Shown: piece by piece, positions 1 through 8,645 of the stretch
Layout: each line of letters opens with the position of its first letter
How positions within the stretch are numbered: the stretch's first letter is position 1
From: Lysobacter sp. yr284
Lineage (GTDB): Bacteria; Pseudomonadota; Gammaproteobacteria; Xanthomonadales; Xanthomonadaceae
Assembly: GCF_900107375.1 (NCBI RefSeq)
Contig: NZ_FNPT01000012.1
Location: 1-64,000 of the forward strand
Direction of reading: 5' to 3'
Length of the DNA stretch: 64,000 nucleotides
The notes under the pieces: generated by a model
What the model was told of the DNA's origin: nothing
Database searches by the model: none
The model's input: only the letters and a program-made list of their open reading frames with translations
Translations under genes and position numbers: made by a program

Positions 1-2073
1 CTGTCGATCGGCCGGCCGGTGTCGAACACCACGATGTACGTCGTCGATGCGGCCGGCCAGTTGTGCGCGCCGGGCCTGCTCGGCGAAATCTGGATCGGCG
101 GCGCCGGCGTGGCCCAGGGCTACGTCAACCGGCCCGAGCTGACCGCGCAGCAGTTCCTGGACGACCCCTGGCGCGCCGGCGAGCGCGTCTACCGCACCGG
201 CGACCACGGCCGCTGGCTGGACGACGGCCGGATCGAGTTCATCGGCCGTCGCGACCGCCAGATCAAGCTGCGCGGGTTCCGCATCGAACTGGGCGAGATC
301 GAGAACCGCCTGCGCGAACACGCCGGCGTGCGCGACGCCGCGGTGCTGGCGCCGGGCGAGGGCGCCGACCGCCGCCTGCTGGCCTGGGTGGTCCGCCACG
401 AGGACGCGCGCGCGCAACCGCAGGCCGAGTTCCTGGCCGAACTGCGCGAACAGCTGCGCCGCGCGCTGCCCGACTACATGCTGCCGCAGGCGACGATGGA
501 ACTGGCGCAGCTGCCGCTGACCGGCAACGGCAAGCTCGACGCCAAGGCGCTGCCGCTGCCGGAGACCGACGCGGGCGGGCGGGGCGAGTACATCGCCCCG
601 CGCGATGGGATCGAAACCGCCATCGCCGAGGTCTGGGCTGCGGTGCTCAAGCTGCCGGCCAGCGGGATCAGCGCCGATGCCGATTTCTTCGCCATCGGCG
701 GCCAATCGTTGCTGGCCATGCAACTGGCGCGGCGGCTCGCGGCCGAGTTCGGCTGCGAACTGCGCACCGGTGATGTGTTCGCGGCGCCGACGCTGCTGCA
801 GCAGGCCGAACGCATTCGCTGCGGCGAGATCGGTCGCGAGCGCTTCGTGTCGTTGCAGACGCAAGGACTGCTGGGCGACGATTTTCCCGCCGCGCCGGAG
901 TGGCTGGCAGCGCAATCGACGGATGCGAGGCCCCGCGCGAATCCGCGCGACGCCGCGGATGCGGCGATCCTGTTGACCGGAGCGACCGGATTCATCGGCC
1001 GCTTCCTGCTTCGCCGCTTGCTCGACAGCACGCCCGCGAAGGTGTTCTGTCTGGTTCGCGGCGGCAGCGAAGCCGAGGCTGCGCAGCGCTTGCGTACGAC
1101 AATGCAGCGCTGGCGGCTGTGGAGACCCGAGGACGAGTCCCGCATCGTCGTCTGCCCCGGCGATCTGGCCAGCCCATCGCTGGGGCTGTCGGCGCGGCAC
1201 CGGGCGAGGATCGGCGCCGAGGTCGGCACGGTGTTCCACAACGGAACCAGCATGAACCATCTCGAACATTACGCCAGCGCCAAACCGGCGAATGTCGACG
1301 GTGTGCGCGCGTTGCTGCGGCTGGCGATGCAGGGCCGGGCAAAGACGTTCCAGTATGTGTCCACGCTCGGCGTCTTCAGCCGCGCGACGCCCCGGCCGGC
1401 GCATGCACGGATAGACGAACACGCATCGATCGAGAACGAACGGCATCCGCAGGCGGAGGGCTACGCCGCCAGCAAGTGGGTCGCAGAGCGGCTGGTGATG
1501 CTGGCCGGCAGGCGCGGCCTGCCTTGCGGCATCTTTCGCTTGGGCCTGGTCGCTGGCGACTGCGACGAAGGTCGCTTCGATGAAAAGCAAGGGCTGCACC
1601 GCTTGATGCTCAGCGCCTTGGCGATGAAGGCGGGTTACTTCGACGACGGGGCTGGGGTCGCGCTGCTGCCGGTCGATTACGTCGCCAAGGCAATCGTCGC
1701 GCTCGCGCAGGCGCACCCGCACGGCGTTTTCCATCTCGCATCCGCCCGGCCGGTTGCGGTCGAGCGATTGTTCCGGGCGCACGCGACGGCGTTCGGCGAA
1801 CCGATGGAACTGCTCGCCCATGCGCAATGGCTGCGCCGCGTTGCCGAATTCCGCGAGGCCGGCGTCTGTTTGCCGATCCTGCCCCTGGTTCAGGAAGCGA
1901 TCGACGGGGCCGCACTACCGAAGAAAAACGGTGCCCCGGAATCGCGCGACTGCGACTTGCAGTTCGATTCCAGCGACACCGAAGCCGCGCTGGCCGCGTT
2001 GGGACTCGCCGCGCCGACGCTCGACGACGCGACGCTGGCGATCTACTGGCGCGGTCTGCGCAAGTGGAGCTAG
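1..2073 (+). CDS. NRPS terminal module, partial (A-domain end, carrier protein, thioester reductase)
   Basis: This is the 3' end of a nonribosomal peptide synthetase gene whose start lies before the window; the frame is already open at base 1, so the GTG at 19 is not the true start. Numbering from base 1, the end of an adenylation domain is seen (YRTGDHGRW near residue 65, the GRRDRQIKLRG hinge near 82, LTGNGKLDAK near 174). A carrier domain follows with FFAIGGQSL, whose phosphopantetheine serine is near residue 236. A Rossmann-type thioester reductase then runs to the C-terminus (TGATGFIG near 325, a YAASKW catalytic stretch near 490). There is no thioesterase. In this family the reductase releases the product from the carrier as an aldehyde or alcohol using NAD(P)H. 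The substrate pocket of the A domain is outside the window. Confidence 0.93.
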   Translation: MSIGRPVSNTTMYVVDAAGQLCAPGLLGEIWIGGAGVAQGYVNRPELTAQQFLDDPWRAGERVYRTGDHGRWLDDGRIEFIGRRDRQIKLRGFRIELGEIENRLREHAGVRDAAVLAPGEGADRRLLAWVVRHEDARAQPQAEFLAELREQLRRALPDYMLPQATMELAQLPLTGNGKLDAKALPLPETDAGGRGEYIAPRDGIETAIAEVWAAVLKLPASGISADADFFAIGGQSLLAMQLARRLAAEFGCELRTGDVFAAPTLLQQAERIRCGEIGRERFVSLQTQGLLGDDFPAAPEWLAAQSTDARPRANPRDAADAAILLTGATGFIGRFLLRRLLDSTPAKVFCLVRGGSEAEAAQRLRTTMQRWRLWRPEDESRIVVCPGDLASPSLGLSARHRARIGAEVGTVFHNGTSMNHLEHYASAKPANVDGVRALLRLAMQGRAKTFQYVSTLGVFSRATPRPAHARIDEHASIENERHPQAEGYAASKWVAERLVMLAGRRGLPCGIFRLGLVAGDCDEGRFDEKQGLHRLMLSALAMKAGYFDDGAGVALLPVDYVAKAIVALAQAHPHGVFHLASARPVAVERLFRAHATAFGEPMELLAHAQWLRRVAEFREAGVCLPILPLVQEAIDGAALPKKNGAPESRDCDLQFDSSDTEAALAALGLAAPTLDDATLAIYWRGLRKWS

Positions 2074-2554
2074 CCGATCATCGAGCGGACGGCCTTATCG
2101 TTCCGGCCGGTGGAAGGCCGACGATTCCGACGCTGAACTGCGACCGCGCTCACACCATGTTGCGCGGCTTCGCGACAGGCGATTCATCAAAGCGATCCAT
2201 CTGAAGATCCATTGCCTGGGCGCACCAGTCCGTCGGCACGAAGCCGGCCAGCACGACCGCGCGGATGGCTCGCGCCGCATCGGCGGCGAGGACGCGTCGA
2301 GCCGGCGTCGCGCGATCGCGGCACCGGGTCTCACTTTCTGAGAGCCCGATGGGGGCATGCTATGGCGACCGCAGGAGTTCAGTAGTCTCGTCCAGGATCA
2401 GGATGAACCCGTTACCCCTCGCTTTTCCCCCGCATACCTCCGCCGTACCCGGCAACGCCCATCGCGAAATCCCAGGCGCAGGCCCGGACGTGGCTTCGCT
2501 CCCGCGCATCGCACGCCGACAGACGCTCGTGTGCGAATGCCGAGCCATAGCGCG
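2074..2554. other. intergenic stretch, no supported gene
   Basis: About 480 bases between the NRPS stop and the GrpB-family gene. Open frames exist here, including one in frame with the downstream gene from 2357, but their translations are Arg/Pro-rich and have no domain signature. I see no convincing promoter or terminator hairpin. Confidence 0.4.
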
Positions 2555-3238
2555 ATGAGCACCGCAGCCGGAAGCCTCAGCGGCGCCCTGCAGGTGGCCC
2601 GCGTCCTCAGGCGTTTGCAGGCGCAGGTGCAGCCCGGCGAGCTGGGCGCGGAAAGCGTCGAGCAATTCGTGCGCCGCTACTCGCGCGTGCGTGCGCCCGA
2701 GCTGGACCTGAACTTGCGCAGCGGCTGCGATCCGACCTGGCCGCAGGCGTTCGCCGACGAAAAGCGGCGGTTGCTGGAGGCGCTGGCCGGCGAGGACGTG
2801 GCCGGCATCGAGCACATCGGCAGCACCTCGATCCCGCAGCTGGCCAGCAAGGACATCCTGGACATCGTGGTGGCGATGCGCGATCCGGCCGCGGTCGAGC
2901 GCGTGGCCCGCACGCTGGCCGCACTGGGCTACCAGGCCCATGGCGAAAGCCCGATCGACGCCGGGTTCTCGTGGCATTGGCGGATCGGGCGCGACGGCGG
3001 CCGGTCGTTCGTGGTGCACACCTGCGCCGCCGACAACCCGCGCTTGGCCGAGGTCAAGAACTTCCGCGACTTCCTGTGCGCCTTTGCCCAGGAGCGGCAA
3101 CGCTACGTGGAGCTCAAGCGCGCGCTGGCGGCAACGCCGGGCCAGACCTGGCTGGAATACAGCGCGTTGAAGAAGGTCCTGGTGCTGCGCATCACCGCGC
3201 AGGCCAACGCCTGGCGCGCGGCCGGCGGCGGGGCCTGA
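2555..3238 (+). CDS. GrpB/UPF0157-family nucleotidyltransferase-fold protein
   Basis: The protein has the GrpB family core: EHIGSTSIPQLASKDILDIVV with the GSTS signature and an acidic strand typical of minimal nucleotidyltransferase-fold proteins, then the Trp/His-containing WHWRIGRDGG and FVVHTC strands and the LKRALAATPG...EYSALKK helix at the C-terminus. About 70 N-terminal residues precede the core. The biochemical role of GrpB proteins is poorly defined and some are fused to CoaE. ATG 2555 (227 residues) was chosen because the frame upstream of it is low-complexity; ATG 2537 or 2357 are alternatives. It ends 44 bases before an ABC-2 permease, and a second nucleotidyltransferase-fold protein follows that, so the three may work together. 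Confidence 0.8.
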   Translation: MSTAAGSLSGALQVARVLRRLQAQVQPGELGAESVEQFVRRYSRVRAPELDLNLRSGCDPTWPQAFADEKRRLLEALAGEDVAGIEHIGSTSIPQLASKDILDIVVAMRDPAAVERVARTLAALGYQAHGESPIDAGFSWHWRIGRDGGRSFVVHTCAADNPRLAEVKNFRDFLCAFAQERQRYVELKRALAATPGQTWLEYSALKKVLVLRITAQANAWRAAGGGA

Positions 3239-3282
3239 GGCCGCATGCCGCGCCATTGCGACGGGGCCGGGTACGCCAAGGC

Positions 3283-4062
3283 ATGACCGTCTCGACCGAT
3301 CTGATCGCGCTGCACAGCATCGTGCGCCGCGAAGTCTCGCGCATCCTGCGGCTGTGGCTGCAGACGCTGGTGCCGCCTGCGGTCTCCACGGCGCTGTACT
3401 TCGCGATCTTCGGCAAGATCGTCGGCGACCGCATCGGCAGCGTCGACGGCGGATCGAGCTATCTGCAGTTCATCGCGCCGGGGCTGGTGATGATGTGCAT
3501 CATCACCAGCAGCTACGGCACCGCCTCCAGCTCGTTCTTCTTCGTGCGCTTCAATCGCGCGGTGGAGGAGATGCTGGCGTCGCCGATGCGCAACTGGACC
3601 ATCCTGCTCGGCTACGTCGTCGGCGCCGTGGTGCGCAGCCTGATGGCGGGCGCGATCGTGGTCGCCATCGCGCTGGCATTGTCGCCGTCGCTGCCGCTGG
3701 CGCACCCGTGGGTCGCCGGCCTGTCGGCGTTGCTGGCCGCGACGATCTTCTCGCTGCTTGGCTTCATCAACGCGCTGTACGCGAAGACGCTCGACGACAT
3801 CGGCCACGTCACCCACTTCGTGCTCACCCCGCTGGCCTACCTGGGCGGCGTGTTCTTTCCGGTCGCCCTGCTGCAGGCGCCGTGGCGGCAGGTCGCGCAA
3901 GTCAATCCGCTGGCGCACATGATCGGCGCGTTCCGTTACGGCGTGCTCGGCACCGGCGCGCCCGGCGTCGGCGTGTCCATGGCGGTGATGCTCGGCCTGG
4001 CGCTGGGCCTGGCCGCGCTCGCGCTGTTCCTGCTCGGCCGCGGCGTGGGGACGCGTTCGTGA
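3283..4062 (+). CDS. ABC-2 type transporter permease (YadH-like), no adjacent ATPase
   Basis: A 259-residue inner-membrane protein with about six hydrophobic segments. It has the ABC-2 layout: an amphipathic N-terminal helix (IVRREVSRILRLWLQ), then paired membrane helices, a conserved mid-loop RAVEEMLASPM and a C-terminal NPLAHMIGAFRYGVLG segment typical of YadH/NodJ-like exporters. Such permeases dimerise and need an ATP-binding subunit; none is encoded next to it or elsewhere in the window, so the ATPase must lie outside. The stop overlaps the GTG start of the next gene (GTGA at 4059-4062), so the two are translationally coupled. In this setting it could export the cluster product. Confidence 0.85.
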   Translation: MTVSTDLIALHSIVRREVSRILRLWLQTLVPPAVSTALYFAIFGKIVGDRIGSVDGGSSYLQFIAPGLVMMCIITSSYGTASSSFFFVRFNRAVEEMLASPMRNWTILLGYVVGAVVRSLMAGAIVVAIALALSPSLPLAHPWVAGLSALLAATIFSLLGFINALYAKTLDDIGHVTHFVLTPLAYLGGVFFPVALLQAPWRQVAQVNPLAHMIGAFRYGVLGTGAPGVGVSMAVMLGLALGLAALALFLLGRGVGTRS

Positions 4063-6152
4063 CGCTCGCCGGCGCCGCGCTCGACCCGGCCCTGGTCGCT
4101 GCCGCCTACGCGCGGCCGGTGTACCGCGACGACCGCCACGACGTGCGCGTCGGCGACGTGATCGCCGCGCTCCAGGGCGCGGGCATGCGCGTGTTCATCG
4201 TCGGCGGCACCCCGCGCGACTGGCTGCTCGGCCAGCCGGCGAACGACATCGACCTGTGCGTGGATGGGGCCGTCGACGCGGCCCTGCAGCGGCTGCGCGA
4301 AGCGTATCCGGCCGTCGACGGCGTGCGCATGCACAACGAGCGCTTCGGCGTGTTGCGCTGGGGCGACGAAGCCTGCGGCGGCGTGGAGATCAACATACTG
4401 CGCAGCTGGAGGGACATCCGCAACGACGATATGTGGAGCACCACGTTCGTTCCGCGCGCCGATCTGGTCGAGGATGCGCAAATGCGCGACTTCTCGGTCA
4501 ACGCGTTCTACTACGACTGCCAGAGCGGCGTACTGCTCGATCCGCTGGGTTGCGGCGCCGACGACGTGCGGACCCGCGCGCTGCGGCTGATCGCCCACCG
4601 TCGCGTGCTCGACACCGGCTACCGCATCAGCTTCCGTATTCTTCAATTCCTCAGCCGCGGTTACGTCGCCACCGAGGGCGTGCGCGCGTATCTGGACGAG
4701 CGCGCGGACCACGACATCCAGGGCATGGGCGCGCGCATCCAGACCTGGGTGTCCAACCATTTCCCCCGCGAAGACGCGCAACGCGCCGAGTTCCGGCGAC
4801 GGCTCTACGCCCATGCGCGCCAGCCGGCATCGCGCGCAGTGCTGGACCGTTATTTCCAGGAGGGCGCGGGCCTGGATGCAACGGCCGCGACCACGCCTGC
4901 CGGGTTCCGCCGGGTCTTCCGCGCCGGCCAGCGCGATGCTGAAGGTCATGTCCTGGGCGGCACCGAGGTCCTGCACCTGGTGCCGCACCGCGGGCGATTG
5001 TTCGCCTCGCTGTCGTACAAGTTGAACGACTATCGGCCGGACGACCCGCACAACGGCGCGCAGATCGCCGTGCTGGACCGCGCGGACGGCGACTGGCGGC
5101 TCGCCCATGGCTATGAGCGCGTGCATTGGCGCGCGACGCTGGACTCGGTGACCTTCACCCGCGACACCCAGGGGCGCGGGCTCGACGCGCCGGTCGCGCT
5201 GCTGCTCGCCGCGCCCTCGGACAGCCGCGGGCATGTCTATGTCGACAGCTACGACGACGGCAGCGGCCTGTGGACGCGTACCCATCTGGGCAGCGGTTCC
5301 GGCGCGGCCAGCACCCGCAGTTTCTGCGTCCATCGCGATGCGGTGACCGGCCAGGAGCGCGTGTTCGCCGGCACCGCGCCGACCGGCATCTTCAGCGGCG
5401 TCTACGATCCGGACGCACCTGGCCGCATCCGCTGGGACGCCGCCGCGGAGCTGTCGGGCTATACCCGCCGGCCGATGTCGTTCACCGAGTGCAACGGCCA
5501 GTTGTACGCCAGCATCAAGCCCGACCTCTACCGGCGCATCGACGGCCCGGCGCCGCGTTGGGAAAAGGTCCACACCATCGCCCTGCCGCTGGTCGTCCCC
5601 AGCAGCGGCTTCCGCGGGCTGACGACCGTGCCAGATCCGGCCGGCCGCGGCGAAGTGCTGTTGGCCGCGCTGGAAGGCGACCTGTGCCGGGTGGTGCGCA
5701 TCGACCCGAACGACGGCTTCCGCGAGACCCTCGAACTGGACGTCATCGATTTCCTGGCGGCGCACTGGGGCGAGCGTCCGACCTATGCCGTGGCCGCTTA
5801 CGACGACTTCACTCCGGTGGCCGATCCGCGCGGCGGCGCGACGCGGCTGCTGTGCGGGCTAGGCGCCACCTACAGCACGCAACTCGATACCCACCCGGCG
5901 GACGCGTGGGTGCGCGATGCGTGGTATCTCGTTCGCCATGCCGACGAGGCGCGCTACACGCTGGGGCGGATCGACGATCCGGACGCGTCCGGCGCCGCCG
6001 ATCTCGTCGCCGCACGAACGTTCGCTGCGTCGCCGTTCGCGCCGGGCACGCTGTATATCGGCGGCTACGATCCCAACGCCAGGCGGTGCCGGCAGACCGC
6101 CTGGATGTTTTCGGCCTCGATCGAAACCGTACTCGCTGAACGCACGCGATAA
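4059..6152 (+). CDS. CCA/poly(A) polymerase-type nucleotidyltransferase head fused to a propeller-like region
   Basis: From GTG 4059 (697 residues) the first ~270 residues carry class II CCA-adding/poly(A) polymerase head signatures: VGGTPRDWLL at 48-57 with the GG and RD positions, DID at 63-65 for metal binding, the further acidic strand VEINIL near 109-114, an MRDFSVNAFYYD stretch matching the family RRDFTxNA element, LDPLG, and a neck-like DTGYRISFRILQF. The remaining ~400 residues have no tRNA-binding body. They form repeated beta-rich units (HRGRLFASLSY, QERVFAGTAPTGIFSG, CNGQLYASIKPDLY, GTLYIGGYDP) that look like a beta-propeller. I know no named family with this order. The GTGA overlap couples it to the permease. 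It is not a housekeeping CCA enzyme; the nucleotidyl acceptor is unknown. Confidence 0.78.
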   Translation: MTLAGAALDPALVAAAYARPVYRDDRHDVRVGDVIAALQGAGMRVFIVGGTPRDWLLGQPANDIDLCVDGAVDAALQRLREAYPAVDGVRMHNERFGVLRWGDEACGGVEINILRSWRDIRNDDMWSTTFVPRADLVEDAQMRDFSVNAFYYDCQSGVLLDPLGCGADDVRTRALRLIAHRRVLDTGYRISFRILQFLSRGYVATEGVRAYLDERADHDIQGMGARIQTWVSNHFPREDAQRAEFRRRLYAHARQPASRAVLDRYFQEGAGLDATAATTPAGFRRVFRAGQRDAEGHVLGGTEVLHLVPHRGRLFASLSYKLNDYRPDDPHNGAQIAVLDRADGDWRLAHGYERVHWRATLDSVTFTRDTQGRGLDAPVALLLAAPSDSRGHVYVDSYDDGSGLWTRTHLGSGSGAASTRSFCVHRDAVTGQERVFAGTAPTGIFSGVYDPDAPGRIRWDAAAELSGYTRRPMSFTECNGQLYASIKPDLYRRIDGPAPRWEKVHTIALPLVVPSSGFRGLTTVPDPAGRGEVLLAALEGDLCRVVRIDPNDGFRETLELDVIDFLAAHWGERPTYAVAAYDDFTPVADPRGGATRLLCGLGATYSTQLDTHPADAWVRDAWYLVRHADEARYTLGRIDDPDASGAADLVAARTFAASPFAPGTLYIGGYDPNARRCRQTAWMFSASIETVLAERTR

Positions 6153-6311
6153 CGATCACGCATCGGCCGATCCGCCGGTTCACAGCGAACGGATTCTCGC
6201 TCGGCGAGACCTGTTCGGCCTACGTTGTCGACAACAACGAATCGTTGCGTGCGTCTTCGGGGTTTCGTGATGCAAGCCCTTATCCACGGTGATCGCGATT
6301 AGACAGGTGTA

Positions 6312-6341
6312 TTGAATTCCCAGGTTTTCGGTGCCTATAGT
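6312..6341 (+). promoter_or_regulatory. sigma-70-like promoter for the 6474-12290 operon
   Basis: TTGAAT (6312-6317) and TATAGT (6336-6341) are separated by 18 bases and sit in a locally A/T-richer part of the 321-base gap between 6153 and 6473. They match the consensus hexamers at 4 and 5 of 6 positions. A start site near 6348 would leave a leader of about 125 bases before ATG 6474. Nothing else is recognised in this gap. Confidence 0.5.
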
Positions 6342-6473
6342 CATCACGCATCCACAACAAATCGAAGCGCGTCCATCGGCATGCAGGCCAACGGACGCGT
6401 CCGCTTTCGATCGATGCGCACATGCGTTGGCCGCCCTCGCGGCCGATGGAATTGCTTCTCGACACGGACGTCC

Positions 6474-7025
6474 ATGAATCCCGATTTGCTAGCTCGCCAG
6501 CCAGCGCTTTCGGGCGCGGGGCCTGCTTCGTCAGACTCGCGCCCCAGCCCGGTCGAGACCGCACCGTCGCAGCGGCTCGCCGACTACCTGGCCTTGCAGG
6601 GCTCGACCACCTTCTTCCTACAGACCTTCTGCGGCCATCCGGTCGAAGTCGAAGTCCTGCACCAGTGCGTGCAGGCCCACCCCGGCCGCGGCGACGTCCT
6701 GCATCGTCATTCGCGCCTGTACGTGCAGCATGCGCGCAACATCATCCTGGTCGCGGAATCGCAGATCGCGCTGTCGCGGCTCGATCCCGGCCAGCGGCGC
6801 AAACTCATCGATGGCACGCACGGCATCGGCAAGCTGCTCGATCCGGGCAACCGCGGCCTGCTCGAAAAGGGCGACATCGAAGTCTCGCGCGTGCCGGCGC
6901 CGCGCAGCCTGCAGACCGCGTCCGACTGGGCCGTCTCGCGCTATTTCGCGCTGAAGCTCAACGGCGAGCGCTGCGGCGAGATCCGCGAAATCCTCAACAA
7001 CGAATCGCTGGAGCGGGCCCGATGA
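6474..7025 (+). CDS. chorismate pyruvate-lyase-like protein (DUF98/UbiC fold)
   Basis: 183 residues with the layout of the chorismate-lyase family: LADYLALQGSTTFFLQ, then PVEVEVLHQ, a central RHSRLYVQHARNIILVAESQI strand pair with an Arg, and a DGTHGIGKLL motif equivalent to the G-x-x-G-I-G-x-L-L end of DUF98 proteins. Characterised members remove pyruvate from chorismate to give 4-hydroxybenzoate. Its ATGA overlap with an AMP ligase, followed by a carrier protein, supports a role in making an aromatic acid for activation. ATG 6474 begins where the family-like sequence begins; the frame is open further upstream but that part is Arg/Ser-rich and unrelated. The exact product (4- or another hydroxybenzoate) is not shown by the sequence. 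Confidence 0.72.
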   Translation: MNPDLLARQPALSGAGPASSDSRPSPVETAPSQRLADYLALQGSTTFFLQTFCGHPVEVEVLHQCVQAHPGRGDVLHRHSRLYVQHARNIILVAESQIALSRLDPGQRRKLIDGTHGIGKLLDPGNRGLLEKGDIEVSRVPAPRSLQTASDWAVSRYFALKLNGERCGEIREILNNESLERAR

Positions 7026-8371
7026 ACGCGGTCGAGCAAGCGACGCGGGGCGGCCGCGACTGGACGCAGGCGCTCGCCGGCAGCGGCAGCGCGATCCACC
7101 TGGGCGGGGACTCGGTTTCGGTACAGGCGTTGCTGGCGCGCGGCCGCGCGGGCTGGCAGGCGCATGCGGCAGTGCGGTTTCCCGCGCTGCGCGGGATCGG
7201 CGACTTCGACATGCTGGCGCTGCTGCTGGCCGCGATCGTGGACCGGCGCCCGGCGCTGCTGTGCGCTGCGGACGCGACCCCGCCGGCTGCGTGCGACGGT
7301 GCGATCGGCGCGGCGCTCGAGGCGCGTGCAGCGGATGCGGCCGACGAACGCGCGCCTGCCTCGGGGGAGAGCGAGCGCGGTCCGAGCGGGCTGGCGGTGC
7401 AGTCCTCGGGCACGCTGGGCACTCCGAAAACGATCTGGCACGACCCCCGCGACGTGCTCGCGACCGCGGCGCTGGTGATGCAGCGGCTGGGCCTGGGCGC
7501 GGACGACCGCGTACTGATCACCGTACCGCTCCACCACATGTACGGCCTCGGCGCGGCGTTGATTCCCGCGCTGCTGGCGGGCGCGCAGGTGCATCTGCTG
7601 CCGAAGGCCAACCTGCTCAGCTTCAACGGCGCGCTGCGCGCCGCCACGCCGACCTGGGTGTACTCGACGCCGCATCTGCTGCGCACGCTGGTGCAGCGCA
7701 AGCGCGACCCGCTGTCGCCGAGCTGCAGCCTGGTGCTGGCGGGCGACGGCATTCCCGAGCCGCTGCGCGCGCAGGCGCAGCAGGTGTTCGCGCGCGTGTT
7801 CGATCTCTACGGAAGTTCCGAACTGGGCGTGATCGCGATTTCCGGCGCCAACCAGCCGCAGGCGCTGGATCCGCTCGACGGCGTGCGCGCCTTCCCGGCC
7901 GAAGCGGGCGCCGGACAGGCCCGGCTGGTCGTGCGCCATCCGCACGCGGCCACGCACATCGCCCACGCGGGCGCCGCCGTCGCCCTGTCGCAGGCGTGGG
8001 ATACGGGCGATATCGCGATCTTCCGCGACCAAGGCCGCTTCGCGATCCAGGGGCGGGCGGATCTGAGCCTCAATCGCGCCGGAAAGCTGCTGGTGCTGGC
8101 CGACCTGGAGCGCGCGATCATGGCCTGGCCCGGCGTCGAACTCGCCGTGGCGATCGCGCTCGACGAGGACACCGCGGCCGGCAAGGCCATCGCCGTGGTG
8201 ATCCAGCCGTCGTCGCCGGCGCTCAGCCTCGACACCCTCAAACAGCATGCGGCCAGCACGTTGCCGGTCTTCGCGCGACCCGATCGCTACGCGCTCGCCG
8301 CCGAACTCCCGCGCCTGGGCAGCGGCAAGCCCGACCGCAACACCATCACCAAGGACTACCGCCATGGATAA
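7022..8371 (+). CDS. AMP-dependent aryl/acyl-acid ligase
   Basis: 449 residues of the ANL adenylating family. The P-loop VQSSGTLGTPKTI, the HHMYG aromatic stretch, FDLYGSSELG (A5), WDTGD (A7) and the C-terminal catalytic-lysine end LGSGKPDRN (A10) are all present. The protein is compact, as in standalone aryl-acid ligases. It overlaps the chorismate-lyase-like gene by four bases (ATGA) and the carrier protein by eight, which suggests that it adenylates the aromatic acid made by the first and transfers it to the second. Substrate is inferred from neighbours; the binding-pocket code was not resolved. Confidence 0.85.
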   Translation: MNAVEQATRGGRDWTQALAGSGSAIHLGGDSVSVQALLARGRAGWQAHAAVRFPALRGIGDFDMLALLLAAIVDRRPALLCAADATPPAACDGAIGAALEARAADAADERAPASGESERGPSGLAVQSSGTLGTPKTIWHDPRDVLATAALVMQRLGLGADDRVLITVPLHHMYGLGAALIPALLAGAQVHLLPKANLLSFNGALRAATPTWVYSTPHLLRTLVQRKRDPLSPSCSLVLAGDGIPEPLRAQAQQVFARVFDLYGSSELGVIAISGANQPQALDPLDGVRAFPAEAGAGQARLVVRHPHAATHIAHAGAAVALSQAWDTGDIAIFRDQGRFAIQGRADLSLNRAGKLLVLADLERAIMAWPGVELAVAIALDEDTAAGKAIAVVIQPSSPALSLDTLKQHAASTLPVFARPDRYALAAELPRLGSGKPDRNTITKDYRHG

Positions 8372-8645
8372 ATCCCAGGTCATCGACATCCTCAAGCAGA
8401 TCATCGCCGAGGATCTCGACCTCAACATCGGCTACGACCAGGTCGACGACGCGGCCTCGTTCCTGGAGGACGGCCTGGCGCTGGATTCGATCAGCATGGC
8501 CGAGTTCATCAACCTTCTCGAAGGGCGGTTCCAGATCCGCATCCTGGACGAGGACCTGGAGACGGCGACGTTCCAGTCGCTCGACAGCGTGGCCGCGCTG
8601 GTCCAGAAACGCATGAACGAACGCGCCTGCGAGGTCGATGCGTGA
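8364..8645 (+). CDS. acyl carrier protein
   Basis: A 93-residue acidic protein with the carrier-protein four-helix pattern. The phosphopantetheine attachment site is in LALDSISMAEF, with serine as the D-S motif residue. Acidic residues cluster before and after the site (EDLDLNIG, DEDLETAT). It starts inside the last codons of the AMP ligase and its TGA shares one base with the following ATG, so the operon is translated as a unit. Likely holds the aromatic acyl group for transfer to the NRPS chain or an amine. Confidence 0.9.
   Translation: MDKSQVIDILKQIIAEDLDLNIGYDQVDDAASFLEDGLALDSISMAEFINLLEGRFQIRILDEDLETATFQSLDSVAALVQKRMNERACEVDA

Noticed and set aside
4059-6152. Housekeeping CCA-adding enzyme
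   Set aside because: The body and tail domains are replaced by a beta-rich region, and the gene is coupled to an ABC permease in a biosynthetic locus.
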